From: Merdicola sp905200315
GTDB lineage: Bacteria; Bacillota; Clostridia; TANB77; CAG-508
Reading direction: 5' to 3'
Length of the DNA stretch: 53,166 bases
NCBI GenBank assembly: GCA_902461935.1
Contig: CABPZP010000010.1
Coordinates: 1-53,166, forward strand
In this document: positions 1 through 8,983 of the stretch, piece by piece
Layout of the letters: every line of letters starts with the position of its first letter
Position numbering within the stretch: position 1 is the first letter of the stretch
Notes under the pieces: generated by a model
The model's input: only the letters and a program-made list of their open reading frames with translations
What the model was told of the DNA's origin: nothing
Database searches by the model: none
Made by a program: the position numbers and the translations under genes

Positions 1-447
1 TGCTAATAATATATCTGAAATTTCTCTTCCAAATGGTGTTTGTCTATATATTGGTGTTTTACATACATAACCAATTAGAGTAACTTCATTTGATATATTT
101 TCTTTTAAATCTTGTTTTGCTTCTTCATCAGTCATTTCAACATCTTCTAAGAATTGTAATTCTTTAACAAATACTGTTAAAACTAATCTGTTTCTTTCTC
201 CTTCATAACTGTTGTAAGATCTAAATTGTCCTTCTACCATAATCTTTTTGCCTATAGTTAGTTCATCTGTTGGAACTAATCTTTCTGAGATTGTTACAGG
301 TATTAAATCTGAATTTCCACTTAAACGTGGTACCTCAACATCAAAAATATAAAACTTTTCTCCATAAATTTCGTGACTGAATCTCTTGTCGCTTGTAATT
401 CTACCAACCAATACTAAATGGTTATTATCTGAATAATTTGTAATCAA
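1..447 (-). CDS. SSB-like single-stranded DNA-binding protein, partial
   Basis: The C-terminus lies beyond the left edge; 149 codons are visible. The protein starts MITNYSDNNHLVLVGRI and continues with FSHEIYGEKFYIFDVEVPR, a beta-rich OB-fold pattern typical of the clostridial SSB-like family. A second segment, NEVTLIGYVCKTPIYRQTPF, repeats the OB-fold style, as in SSB proteins. The start is a TTG (445-447) preceded by GGAGGA at 453-458. A minus-strand promoter lies upstream. It probably coats or handles single-stranded DNA, but it could also be a primosomal PriB-like protein. It is unlike canonical Ssb in its N-terminus, so I give no symbol. Confidence 0.75.
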   Translation of the reverse strand, partial: MITNYSDNNHLVLVGRITSDKRFSHEIYGEKFYIFDVEVPRLSGNSDLIPVTISERLVPTDELTIGKKIMVEGQFRSYNSYEGERNRLVLTVFVKELQFLEDVEMTDEEAKQDLKENISNEVTLIGYVCKTPIYRQTPFGREISDILLA

Positions 448-539
448 CTTTTTTTCCTCCTATACTTTATTTAATTTTATCTAATGTATTTTATTCATAT
501 TGCTTATCTTTTAGAATACATTTTTTAGTCGACATAACT

Positions 540-568
540 ATTATAACTTATTTTTTTTATTTTGTCTA
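540..568 (-). promoter_or_regulatory. sigma-A type promoter for the SSB-like gene
   Basis: On the minus strand TAGACA is followed by a 17-nt spacer and a perfect TATAAT. It sits about 90 nt upstream of the TTG start of the SSB-like gene. Confidence 0.6.
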
Positions 569-591
569 CATAAAATTGGAAATTTGTGAAA

Positions 592-1371
592 TTATTGTAA
601 ACCTTTTATTTGTATTTGTGTACCATTTTCATTAATTTTATAATTATCTTTATATATTATATCTGAAACTTTTTTTATTTCAAACCCTTTACTTTGTATG
701 TTTTTAATTAACAATTCTAAGCTATCTGCAGTATGTTTTGTGCCATTATGCATTAAAATAATATCACCTTTTTTTAGCTTTCTATCTAATCTATTCCACA
801 TTTCATTTCCTGTAAGTCCAGTATAATCTAATGTATCCAATGACCATTGTATTGGATAATAATTTAAACTATTTGCAGCATTTATTACAGTATTATTATA
901 TTCCCCATATGGGCATCTATATAAGTTAACTTCTTTACCAGTAATATTTTTTAACTTTTCGCTACATTTTGTAATTTCCTCACAATTTTTATCTATATTT
1001 AATTTATTTATATGTGGATGTGTATTAGAGTGATTTCCTATTTCATGACCATTTTCATTTATTTTTTTTACCGCTTCTGGATATTTATCCGCCCAATCTC
1101 CTACAATAAAAAATGTTATTTTAATATTGTACTTATTCAAGGTATCTAAAATAGAATCTATATCGTCTGCATTCCAAGCGCAATTCATTGTTAGAGAGAC
1201 TGCATTTTCTTCAGTTTGAACATTATATATAGGAAGATTCTCTTTTGTATTGCTTGAAACTTCAAGTGTTTGTTTATTATTTACAAAAATTGACATTGTA
1301 AACAACACTGCAACTGTAGAAAATGCTACAAGATATGAACTTATTTTTTCCTTATTAAATATAAAAAACAA
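592..1371 (-). CDS. polysaccharide deacetylase (NodB/CE4 fold), PdaB-like sporulation type
   Basis: 259 aa. An N-terminal membrane anchor (about residues 12-32) is followed by a NodB-type domain. CE4 motifs are visible: the HxxxH zinc pair in GNHSNTHPHI, the RCPYGEYN motif, WSLDTLDYTG, and LMHNG near the C-terminus. Motif 1 reads SLTMNCAWNADD where active relatives carry TFDxxW, so the first Asp appears replaced by Asn. The family removes acetyl groups from peptidoglycan sugars; PdaB acts in spore cortex formation. The start is TTG (1369-1371) with AGGAGG 7 nt upstream. That ribosome binding site lies inside a terminator-like stem. Loss of catalysis is possible. Confidence 0.85.
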   Translation of the reverse strand: MFFIFNKEKISSYLVAFSTVAVLFTMSIFVNNKQTLEVSSNTKENLPIYNVQTEENAVSLTMNCAWNADDIDSILDTLNKYNIKITFFIVGDWADKYPEAVKKINENGHEIGNHSNTHPHINKLNIDKNCEEITKCSEKLKNITGKEVNLYRCPYGEYNNTVINAANSLNYYPIQWSLDTLDYTGLTGNEMWNRLDRKLKKGDIILMHNGTKHTADSLELLIKNIQSKGFEIKKVSDIIYKDNYKINENGTQIQIKGLQ

Positions 1372-1374
1372 AAA

Positions 1375-1423
1375 AACCCCTCCTAAATTAAGCTATTTAA
1401 TTTTATGCTTAACTTAGGTGGGT
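1375..1423. terminator. bidirectional terminator-like hairpin between MBL hydrolase and deacetylase genes
   Basis: A long imperfect stem, AACCCCTCCTAAATTAAGC against GCTTAACTTAGGTGGGTT, has T-runs on both sides. On the minus strand it follows the MBL gene, and its 3' arm contains the AGGAGG of the deacetylase gene. Confidence 0.65.
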
Positions 1424-1432
1424 TATGTTTTT

Positions 1433-2080
1433 TTAATACAATTTTGGCTTCAACTCTAAGTATATTGGTTTTTCATCTTTTATTCTTGTAGATTTTCCAT
1501 GCCCTGGATATACTATTGTTTCGTCTGGTAATATTAGTAGTTTTTTTACTATTGAATTCATTATTGCTTCTCTATCTGAGGTTGGCAAATCTGTTCTTCC
1601 CCATGTTCCTCTAAATAATGTATCTCCTGAAAATAAACATTTTTCTTTTTCACAAAATAATGAGCTTCCTCCTTTGGTGTGACCTGGTGTGTGAATTACT
1701 CTTAGTTCTAAATTTCCTAAATGTATTAAATCTCCATCGTCTACTCTTGAATCTGCATCTAATTCAATTTTTCCCATTTCCATGTAATTTGTTAAATTTA
1801 CTTTGTAATCACTTAATCCTTCCGCATCGTCTCTGTGTATTAATATTTTACAATTATATTTTTCTTTTAATTCCTGCACTGCACCTATATGGTCTCCGTG
1901 GCAGTGTGTTAAATATATATATTTTAATTTTGCTTCTAGTATATTTAACATTTCTATTATTTTTTCTGCTTCTCCAGCAGGGTCTATAACCATTGTCTCT
2001 TTTGATTCTTCGTCATGTACTATATAACAATTAGTTAATTCGTCCAAATTTGTTTTTATTTTTAATTCTTTTAATATCAT
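1433..2080 (-). CDS. MBL-fold metallo-hydrolase (glyoxalase II-like)
   Basis: 215 aa, full length for the short glyoxalase II-like class. The metal-binding motif HxHxDH is seen in THCHGDH (about residues 58-64). It is followed by the downstream metal ligands in HTPGHT and FSGDTLF and the final YPGHG. These proteins hydrolyse thioesters or related substrates with two metal ions; the substrate cannot be told from sequence. The ribosome binding site is AGAGGTTAACAA before ATG. It follows relA by about 20 nt and may be co-transcribed with recJ-relA. Confidence 0.9.
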   Translation of the reverse strand: MILKELKIKTNLDELTNCYIVHDEESKETMVIDPAGEAEKIIEMLNILEAKLKYIYLTHCHGDHIGAVQELKEKYNCKILIHRDDAEGLSDYKVNLTNYMEMGKIELDADSRVDDGDLIHLGNLELRVIHTPGHTKGGSSLFCEKEKCLFSGDTLFRGTWGRTDLPTSDREAIMNSIVKKLLILPDETIVYPGHGKSTRIKDEKPIYLELKPKLY

Positions 2081-2100
2081 TTGTTAACCTCTTTTTATTT

Positions 2101-4323
2101 TTATTTACGTCTTTTTACTTCGTAAACATTATCAACTCTTTGTAATGAGTTCATTACTTTTTTTAATTCATCCTTATTTTCTACTTCTATTGTTATTTCT
2201 GTTATTGCTGTTTTGTCTTTATTTGCTCTTGAGTTTACTGCTATTAATTTGCTTTGTGTATTTCCAATAACTCTTATTATGTCTGCTAATAAACCGCTTC
2301 TATCATTAGCATAAATTTCTATATCAACTTGGTAAGAATCACTGCTTTCATCTGCCCAAGCTACATCTATTATTCTTGATTCTTCATTTACTAAGTCATC
2401 AATGTTTGTACAATCTTTTCTATGTATTGAAACTCCTCTTCCTTTTGTTATATATCCTATAATTTCGTCTCCAGGAACTGGGTTACAACATTTAGAAAGT
2501 TTTATTAAGCAGTTATCTATTCCTTTTACTATTACACCATTGCTTGATGTTTTCTTAATTTTCTTTTTAGACTTTGCAAGTTCTTCTATTTTTTCTTCTA
2601 AGTTTTCTTCTTTATGTTCTTTTCTGTATTCTTGAAGCATTCTTGCAATTACTTTTCCTGCCGATATTGCTCCAAATCCTACTGTTGCATACATATCGTC
2701 TACATTTTTAAATTTATATCTTTCTAGTGCTGCATTTACATATTTGAAAATATCTTCATAACTCATTCCAATACGTTTTATTTCTTTTTCTACTAAGTCT
2801 TTTCCTTTTTCTATATTTTCATCTCTTTGTTCTCTTTTAAACCATCCCTGTATTTTGCTTTTTGCCTTTGTGGTTTTTATAAATTTAAGCCAATCTCTAC
2901 TTGGACCTTTTTGAGAGTCATTTGTTAATATTTCAACAATATCTCCATTTTTTAGTTTTGTAACTATTGGCATCATTTTACTATTTATTTTACAGCCACA
3001 CATATGATGTCCTATTTCTTCATGTATTGCATATGCAAAATCTATTGGTGTTGCATCTCTTGGTAATACTTTTATTTTTCCCTTTGGAGTAAATACATAT
3101 ACTTCATCTTCAAAAAGTTCTGTTTTTAAAGTTTTTAAGAATTCATCTGGATCTCGTAATTCTTTTTGCCATTCCAAGGTTTCTCTAAGCCATGCTAATT
3201 TGTCTTGGTCTGCACTTACTTTTACATTTTGTTTTCCTTTTTTACTATAGCTTGCTTCTTTATATGCCCAGTGTGCTGCTATACCAAATTCTGCAACTCT
3301 ATGCATTTCATAAGTTCTTATTTGAACCTCAAATGGAGTTCCTTTTTCACCTAATAAAGTAGTATGTATAGATTGATACATGTTTGGTTTTGGTACTGAA
3401 ATATAGTCTTTAAATCTTCCAGGCATAGGGTTGTACATTTCATGAACAACACCTAAAGCTGCATAACAATCTTTTACATTTTTTACTAAAATACGTAATG
3501 CAAATAAATCATATATTTGATCTAGTGTTTTATTATCTCTTTTCATTTTTCTATAAATAGAATATAAATGTTTTGCCCTTCCTGTTACTTCTGCATCTAT
3601 TTTTCTTCTTTTTAATTCTATGTGTATATCATCTATTATTTTATTAATAAATTTTAGACGTTCATCTCTTTTTTTATTTAATCCATCTACTATTTCTTTA
3701 TATTCTTCTGGATTTAAGTATTTAAAAGATAAGTCTTCTAGTTCCCATTTTAAATTATATACACCTAAACGATTTGCAAGTGGTGCATATAGTTCTTGTG
3801 TTTCTTTTGCATTTGCAATTTGTCTTTCTTTTGATAAATATTTTAGCGTTCTCATATTATGAAGTCTATCTGCTAATTTTATTAAAATAACTCTTATATC
3901 TTTTCCCATTGCTAAGAACATTTTTCTATAATCTTCTACTTGTTGTTCTTCTATAGATGTAAATTGTAACTTATTAAGTTTTGTTACTCCTGCAACCATA
4001 TTTGCAATATCTTCACCAAATTCTCTAACTATATCTTCGTTTGTTACATCTGTGTCTTCTACAGTATCATGTAAAAGTGCTGCACATATTGTTTCATCAT
4101 CTAATCCTATATCTGCTAGAATATACGCAACATTCATTGGATGAATTATATATGGTTCTCCAGATTTTCTACATTGATTTTTGTGTTTTCCATCTGCTAA
4201 GTTGTATGCTTTCATTATTAATTTTGTATCTACTTTTCTTGAATGTTCTTTTCTTTTTGCAATTATATCTTGTATTGTTATTTCTTTTTCTTTCATATTT
4301 ATCACATTCCCTTCTATAGTCAT
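2101..4323 (-). CDS. relA: RelA/SpoT-type bifunctional (p)ppGpp synthetase/hydrolase
   Basis: 740 aa. Domains in order: an HD hydrolase (YIIHPMNVAYIL and ALLHDTVEDT, about residues 60-100); the synthetase with its YQSIHTT motif (about 315); a TGS domain (FTPKGKIKVLPRDATPIDFA); a Cys-rich zinc-finger/RIS region (KLSKCCNPVPGD); and a C-terminal ACT domain. HD residues are intact, so both synthesis and hydrolysis of the alarmone are expected. Two starts are possible: the first ATG (4323), with AAGGAAA very close, or an in-frame ATG nine codons later (MKEKEITIQD). It starts 6 nt after recJ ends, so the two are one operon. Confidence 0.97.
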   Translation of the reverse strand: MTIEGNVINMKEKEITIQDIIAKRKEHSRKVDTKLIMKAYNLADGKHKNQCRKSGEPYIIHPMNVAYILADIGLDDETICAALLHDTVEDTDVTNEDIVREFGEDIANMVAGVTKLNKLQFTSIEEQQVEDYRKMFLAMGKDIRVILIKLADRLHNMRTLKYLSKERQIANAKETQELYAPLANRLGVYNLKWELEDLSFKYLNPEEYKEIVDGLNKKRDERLKFINKIIDDIHIELKRRKIDAEVTGRAKHLYSIYRKMKRDNKTLDQIYDLFALRILVKNVKDCYAALGVVHEMYNPMPGRFKDYISVPKPNMYQSIHTTLLGEKGTPFEVQIRTYEMHRVAEFGIAAHWAYKEASYSKKGKQNVKVSADQDKLAWLRETLEWQKELRDPDEFLKTLKTELFEDEVYVFTPKGKIKVLPRDATPIDFAYAIHEEIGHHMCGCKINSKMMPIVTKLKNGDIVEILTNDSQKGPSRDWLKFIKTTKAKSKIQGWFKREQRDENIEKGKDLVEKEIKRIGMSYEDIFKYVNAALERYKFKNVDDMYATVGFGAISAGKVIARMLQEYRKEHKEENLEEKIEELAKSKKKIKKTSSNGVIVKGIDNCLIKLSKCCNPVPGDEIIGYITKGRGVSIHRKDCTNIDDLVNEESRIIDVAWADESSDSYQVDIEIYANDRSGLLADIIRVIGNTQSKLIAVNSRANKDKTAITEITIEVENKDELKKVMNSLQRVDNVYEVKRRK

Positions 4324-4329
4324 TTTCCT

Positions 4330-6015
4330 TTAAAAGGATTTCATCACATCTTTTAAGTTTAATTGTATGCTTTCCACTCCATTGTATGAATTAATTTCTA
4401 TTGTTCCTACTATATCTATTTTATCACCTATTTTATATTCTTCAACTAAATGTCCTAAATTAAATCCAATAGCATTAATTCTATAGTTTGTGTCACGTAA
4501 TGTTAATTTTAAATGTTTTCCTTCTGTTAAAGCTCTTATTGAATCTATTTTTAAATTTTTATATACAAATAGAGGTTCTTTATTAGAATCTCCAAATGGT
4601 TCTAATAGTTTTAATTCCTCTATTGTTTTACGATTTAAATCTTTTAGTATAATTGTTCCATCTACATTTATTATTGGAACTATTTTTGAGGTTTCTTCTT
4701 TTATTGCAACATTCTCAAATTCTTCTTTGAATTTTTCAAATTCTTTCGCCTTTAAAGTTAAACCAACGGCCATTTCATGTCCACCAAATTTTTCTAAGCT
4801 ATCTTTACATTGTGTTAGTGCATCGTGTAAATCAAATCCTGGAATACTTCTTCCAGAGCCTTTTCCATTTTCGCCTTCTAAACAGATTAATATACTTGGT
4901 TTAAAAAACATTTCCGTTATTTTAGAAGAAACTATTCCAATTACACCATGATGCCAATTTTCTCCTGAAAGTACTATGGTATTTCTTGTATTTCCTTCTC
5001 TTTTTATTTTTTCTAATGCCTCATTAAAAATTTTTCTTTCTATTTCTTGTCTTGTATAATTATAATTATTTAGTTTTTCTGTAATTGTTTTTGCTTCTTC
5101 TATATTATTTGTTAAAAATAATTCTAAAGCTTCTTCTTGATGTCCCATTCTACCACAAGCATTTATTCGTGGTGCTATTCCAAATGAAACTGCACTTGAA
5201 TTTATTTCTTTAAATCCTATAGATTTTATAAGTTCTTTTAATCCCACATTTTTTGTTTGATTAAGTAATTTAAGTCCTAATTTTGCTATTACTCTGTTTT
5301 CATTTACAAGTGGTACTATATCTGAAATTGTTCCAATACATACAAAATCTAAATATTTCAAGTATTCTTTTTCTTTTAGTTTCAATGTTATTGATATAGC
5401 TTGTATTAATTTAAAAACCACACCTACTCCGGCTAATCCTCTAAAGGGATATGTATTATCTTTTCTTTTTGCATCTACTACAGCTACTGCCTCTGGTAAA
5501 ATATCTCCTGTTTCGTGGTGGTCCGTTATTATTGTTTCTATTCCTAAAGAATTTGCATATGCAATTTCTTCAACTCCTGAAATACCACAATCTACAGTTA
5601 TTATTAAATTAACACCTTGCTTTGATATTTCATCTAAAGCTTTATTATTTAAACCATAACCTTCGAATAATCTATTAGGAATATATGTTTCTACATTTAG
5701 TCCACGTTCTTCTAAGTATTTTTTTAATACTGTTGTACTTGTAATTCCATCTACATCGTAATCCCCATAAATTAAAACTTTTTCTTTATTATCTATTGCC
5801 TTGATTATTCTATTAACAGCCTTTTCCATATCATTAAATAAAAATGGATCATGAAAATCTTCTCTGGTTGGATTTAAATATATTCTTATATCTTCATCTG
5901 TTCCTACATCTCTATTTGCAATTATATTGGCTACTAATTTTCCAATCTTAAATTTTCTTTGTATTTCTTCTGCTTTATCATTATTTTCCTCATAAAATTT
6001 CCATTGTTTTGTCAT
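4330..6015 (-). CDS. recJ: single-stranded-DNA-specific exonuclease RecJ
   Basis: 561 aa. The DHH phosphoesterase motif YGDYDVDGITSTT (about residues 81-93) and TDHHETG (about 165) are intact, followed by DHHA1 (GKGSGRSIPGFDLHDA) and a C-terminal OB-like part. RecJ degrades 5'-ended single strands in recombination and mismatch or base-excision repair. The RBS AGGAGA lies upstream of ATG. It lies immediately upstream of relA, a common clostridial arrangement. Confidence 0.96.
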   Translation of the reverse strand: MTKQWKFYEENNDKAEEIQRKFKIGKLVANIIANRDVGTDEDIRIYLNPTREDFHDPFLFNDMEKAVNRIIKAIDNKEKVLIYGDYDVDGITSTTVLKKYLEERGLNVETYIPNRLFEGYGLNNKALDEISKQGVNLIITVDCGISGVEEIAYANSLGIETIITDHHETGDILPEAVAVVDAKRKDNTYPFRGLAGVGVVFKLIQAISITLKLKEKEYLKYLDFVCIGTISDIVPLVNENRVIAKLGLKLLNQTKNVGLKELIKSIGFKEINSSAVSFGIAPRINACGRMGHQEEALELFLTNNIEEAKTITEKLNNYNYTRQEIERKIFNEALEKIKREGNTRNTIVLSGENWHHGVIGIVSSKITEMFFKPSILICLEGENGKGSGRSIPGFDLHDALTQCKDSLEKFGGHEMAVGLTLKAKEFEKFKEEFENVAIKEETSKIVPIINVDGTIILKDLNRKTIEELKLLEPFGDSNKEPLFVYKNLKIDSIRALTEGKHLKLTLRDTNYRINAIGFNLGHLVEEYKIGDKIDIVGTIEINSYNGVESIQLNLKDVMKSF

Positions 6016-6106
6016 CTACTTTTCTCCTATAAATTACATTTTGACTTATTTTATAACATTTGTTATTTTTTTTAAAGTATTTTAGTAGAATTTTAAAAAT
6101 TTATAT

Positions 6107-6132
6107 AAAAAAGCAGCGACCTTTCGGTCGCT
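6107..6132 (-). terminator. rho-independent terminator
   Basis: On the minus strand AGCGACC-GAAA-GGTCGCT is followed by GCTTTTTT. It terminates the membrane protein gene at 6197-7783 just before the recJ-relA operon. Confidence 0.85.
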
Positions 6133-6196
6133 TTAATAAATTTTATTATTTATATTTACATCATACAATATAAACTATTTTGAACTTCTATAACAT

Positions 6197-7783
6197 TTAC
6201 AAGTTATCTTCCTCATAATCATCATAATTATCATCTTCATAGTCACTGTTGTTATCTTCTTCATCATTTATTGTATAATCATTTTCATCGTCATCATTAT
6301 TATATATATCATCGTCATTATCATCATTTAAAGAATTTGTAGTTTCATTAAATAATTCACTTATACCTGTTTCTTCCATAATTTTTGGAAACTCTGTTAC
6401 AGCTTTTTGATAAACTTCTGTAAATAAATTTTTTATTTCTTCTTCAGACATATCATTTAATTTAACCATATTATCATTGTCTAAATCTTCAATAGTAATT
6501 TTTTCATCATAATTAACATTTTCTTTTATATTTAATTCCATTTTGCTTCCGTCTGATTCTATATTAAATTTAGCTGTTAGTTCATTTTTGCCCTTACCTT
6601 TTTTTCCTTTTTGTGTTATCTCATAATTAATTTTTACTTGCTCTTTATTTTCTGATAGTATTGTTATCGTTCCAATTACATTTTTTGAGTCATTTTCTTC
6701 TTTTATTTCATATTCTATATTTAATTTATCTTCCTTATTTTCAACATTTGTTAATACAACAATGTTATTTTTATTATCTTTTTCAAAAAATTCTATAGAA
6801 TATAAGCTTTCATTTTCTTTTACTTCTATTTTTACAGTTTTGCCTTTGTTAACATATACAATTATGTCCACTGAATCTTCGCTTGCAGATTTTAATTTTT
6901 TATCAATATCTGAAATTAATTCTTCTATTTTTTCTTTTATGTTATCTTTTGTTAATTCCTCATTATCTTGTCCATTTTTATTAATCATTTCATATTTTGA
7001 TATTATTAATTCTTGTAACTTTTCATCTTCTTTTGCAGTTTCTAGCATACTTTTTATTGTTTCATATATTTCTTTTTCTGTTGTTGTTAGTTTATATGTA
7101 CTTGTTTTTATTTTCTCTCCATTAATTTCTGTTTCTACCTTCTTCTCAGTAGAATATTTATCTTTACTAATTTTATTATTAATAACTTTTTTATACTTAT
7201 CAACTATTTCTTTTCTATCGTCCTTACTAACATATAATAAATCATATGCTTTTACTTGTTCAAATTTATCTGGTATACTTTTTTCATCTATTCCTAACTT
7301 TTGTGCTAAGTCTTTTAAATTGTTATTTTCTACAGCTATGTATTTTTCATTCATTATGTCTGATTGTACTGCATAAATATCTGCATTTTTTACCAAGTTT
7401 GCACTTATAACATCCTTGTTATCATATCTTAATTTTATATTTGAAGCCATTTTTTCTTCTTGTGGTTTACTTTTTTGTTCAAATTCAACTTTAAATTTAC
7501 TAATATTATTCATGTTATTACGTGCATATGTAGACGTAGCCTCTGAATCTATATTTGCACTAATTTCACCACTACTTGAATATTCTTTTTCTTCATCATT
7601 TTTAATTTGTTCTAAAAATTCATCGTAATTAAATTTTGTTTTTTCTCCTAATAAGTATTTATAAAATAGCATATTTGCTGGTTTAAATAAATCTGTTTTT
7701 ACATATATTAGCCCTCCAGCTAGTACTAATATTGCAATTATTGCAATCACTATACTTGCAATTAATCCTTTTTTTGATTTCAT
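6197..7783 (-). CDS. membrane-anchored protein with acidic C-terminal tail, unknown function
   Basis: About 528 aa. Residues 7-29 form one hydrophobic anchor (LIASIVIAIIAILVLAGGLI), followed by YVKTDLFKPANMLFYKYL and a long Lys/Glu-rich extracellular part. The last 50 residues are almost all Asp, Glu, Asn and Tyr. I recognise no catalytic motif. I chose ATG at 7781-7783 (AGGAGG 8 nt upstream) over the TTG one codon earlier. A good promoter lies upstream and a terminator downstream, so it is a single-gene unit. The anchored, repetitive, charged form suggests a cell-envelope protein. Confidence 0.8.
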   Translation of the reverse strand: MKSKKGLIASIVIAIIAILVLAGGLIYVKTDLFKPANMLFYKYLLGEKTKFNYDEFLEQIKNDEEKEYSSSGEISANIDSEATSTYARNNMNNISKFKVEFEQKSKPQEEKMASNIKLRYDNKDVISANLVKNADIYAVQSDIMNEKYIAVENNNLKDLAQKLGIDEKSIPDKFEQVKAYDLLYVSKDDRKEIVDKYKKVINNKISKDKYSTEKKVETEINGEKIKTSTYKLTTTEKEIYETIKSMLETAKEDEKLQELIISKYEMINKNGQDNEELTKDNIKEKIEELISDIDKKLKSASEDSVDIIVYVNKGKTVKIEVKENESLYSIEFFEKDNKNNIVVLTNVENKEDKLNIEYEIKEENDSKNVIGTITILSENKEQVKINYEITQKGKKGKGKNELTAKFNIESDGSKMELNIKENVNYDEKITIEDLDNDNMVKLNDMSEEEIKNLFTEVYQKAVTEFPKIMEETGISELFNETTNSLNDDNDDDIYNNDDDENDYTINDEEDNNSDYEDDNYDDYEEDNL

Positions 7784-7814
7784 CAAAACTTCCTCCTTTT
7801 GTTTTCTTATTCGA

Positions 7815-7843
7815 ATTATATCTTATAATATTTTTTTATTCAA
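7815..7843 (-). promoter_or_regulatory. sigma-A type promoter for the acidic-tail membrane protein
   Basis: Minus strand: TTGAAT, a 17-nt spacer, then a perfect TATAAT, about 30 nt upstream of the start. A divergent TATAAT at 7864-7869 probably serves rusA, but its -35 box is weak. Confidence 0.6.
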
Positions 7844-7898
7844 CATTTTTTCTCAATTTATGTTATAATATTTTAAATTTTGATAAAAGGAGTTTTTT

Positions 7899-8309
7899 AT
7901 GTTTTATGAATTTGAAGTTATTGGAAAAATAACAGGAAAAGCCAGACCAAAGGTAAACACTTATACCATGCGAGCTTATACACCAACTCAGACAAAGGAT
8001 TATGAAAACCTAATAAAACAGTACTTTGTTATTAAATATCCAAAATATATTCCAATAGAAAATAGAATTAAAATTACTATTGTTGCATACTTTCCTATCT
8101 TGAAAAATACTAGCAGAACAAATACAGAAAAAATGTTAAATAATGAAATAAGTCCAACAAAAAAACCTGATATAGACAATATAGTAAAGATTATCTTAGA
8201 TGCTTTAAATAAAATTGCTTTTAAAGATGATAATCAAATAACAAAATTGGATGTTGAAAAAAAATATGGTACAGTGGAAAGAATTTATGTAAAAATTGAG
8301 GAGTATTAA
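7899..8309 (+). CDS. RusA family Holliday junction resolvase
   Basis: 136 aa, the usual length. The RusA signature with its acidic catalytic residues is clear: KPDIDNIVKIILDALN (about residues 88-103) followed by AFKDDNQI. An N-terminal beta strand with KITGKARPK also fits. RusA dimers cut four-way junctions. AAAGGAG lies 6 nt before ATG. It is often prophage-derived but no phage genes surround it, so it may be a domesticated copy. Confidence 0.92.
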   Translation: MFYEFEVIGKITGKARPKVNTYTMRAYTPTQTKDYENLIKQYFVIKYPKYIPIENRIKITIVAYFPILKNTSRTNTEKMLNNEISPTKKPDIDNIVKIILDALNKIAFKDDNQITKLDVEKKYGTVERIYVKIEEY

Positions 8310-8316
8310 TTATTTT

Positions 8317-8396
8317 GCTCCCTTCTGCAGTGTAAAGTATTATTCTTTCTGCGCGATTACGAAATAATGATACTTCACACTCGTGGAGCTATTTTT
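8317..8396 (+). terminator. long hairpin after rusA, terminator-like
   Basis: GCTCC (8317-8321) pairs with GGAGC (8385-8389). Inside, a 20-nt arm from GTGTAAAGTATT pairs with its near-complement ending in CTTCACAC with about three mismatches. A short T-run follows. It is longer than a usual terminator and might be a structured RNA. Confidence 0.45.
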
Positions 8397-8404
8397 AAAT
8401 AATC

Positions 8405-8548
8405 TTAATATAAAATACCTAATTTCTTTGCCATTTGTTTTCCTTTTTTTACAATTTTCTTTTTGTTCATATTGTTTGCATCCATATATATCATAACTGC
8501 GCCTGCAGATATAAGTGTTCCAACCATTACACCTTTCATAAATTTCAT
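8405..8548 (-). CDS. small YtxH/DUF3918-like protein
   Basis: 47 aa: MKFMKGVMVGTLISAGAVMI then YMDANNMNKKKIVKKG and a Lys-rich tail ending KKLGILY. One hydrophobic helix followed by a basic segment matches the small DUF3918-type proteins common in Clostridia. GAAAGGA lies about 10 nt before the chosen ATG; an ATG three codons earlier is too close to the RBS. It sits 35 nt after the broken TSUP gene and may be the last gene of that operon. Function unknown. Confidence 0.7.
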   Translation of the reverse strand: MKFMKGVMVGTLISAGAVMIYMDANNMNKKKIVKKGKQMAKKLGILY

Positions 8549-8583
8549 TTTAATCATTTCCTTTCATTATAAGATTATTTTTA

Positions 8584-8962
8584 TTATGTGTGTTTTTTCT
8601 GTTTTTTATTCGACTTTATAATTACATATATTTCATGTAAGGCTATTATTGCCAAAAAAACTCCAAAACATTTTCTTAAAACTTGTGTATTTAATTTATA
8701 TGAAACAAGTGCACCTATAATTGCTCCTATTGTTCCTGTTCCACCTACTATAACTCCTACTTTTTTATCTATAGTTTTGTTTTTTAAATTTATACATATA
8801 GCAGCAATTGATGTTGGTATAAAAAATATTAAGTTTGTAGCTTGTGCTATATGTTGTTCTATATTTCCAAATAAAGTTAGTATTAAAATTAATATGGTTC
8901 CTCCACCCATACCTAATCCGACTAACTATACCTGAAATTGCACCTACAAGAATTTGTAACAT
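8584..8962 (-). pseudogene. half-size TSUP (TauE/SafE) permease, frameshifted
   Basis: The start MLQILVGAISGIVS and the body GLGMGGGTILILILTLFGN are in different frames. One extra C on the coding strand (g8920 on the plus strand) in AGTCGGATTA breaks the gene. Removing it gives a continuous protein of about 125 aa with three to four membrane helices. TSUP proteins export or import sulfite, sulfonates or other organic anions. It is paired with the next TSUP half-gene. It may be a true pseudogene or a sequencing error. Confidence 0.8.
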
Positions 8963-8983
8963 TTCTTCACCTTCTTAAATTTT

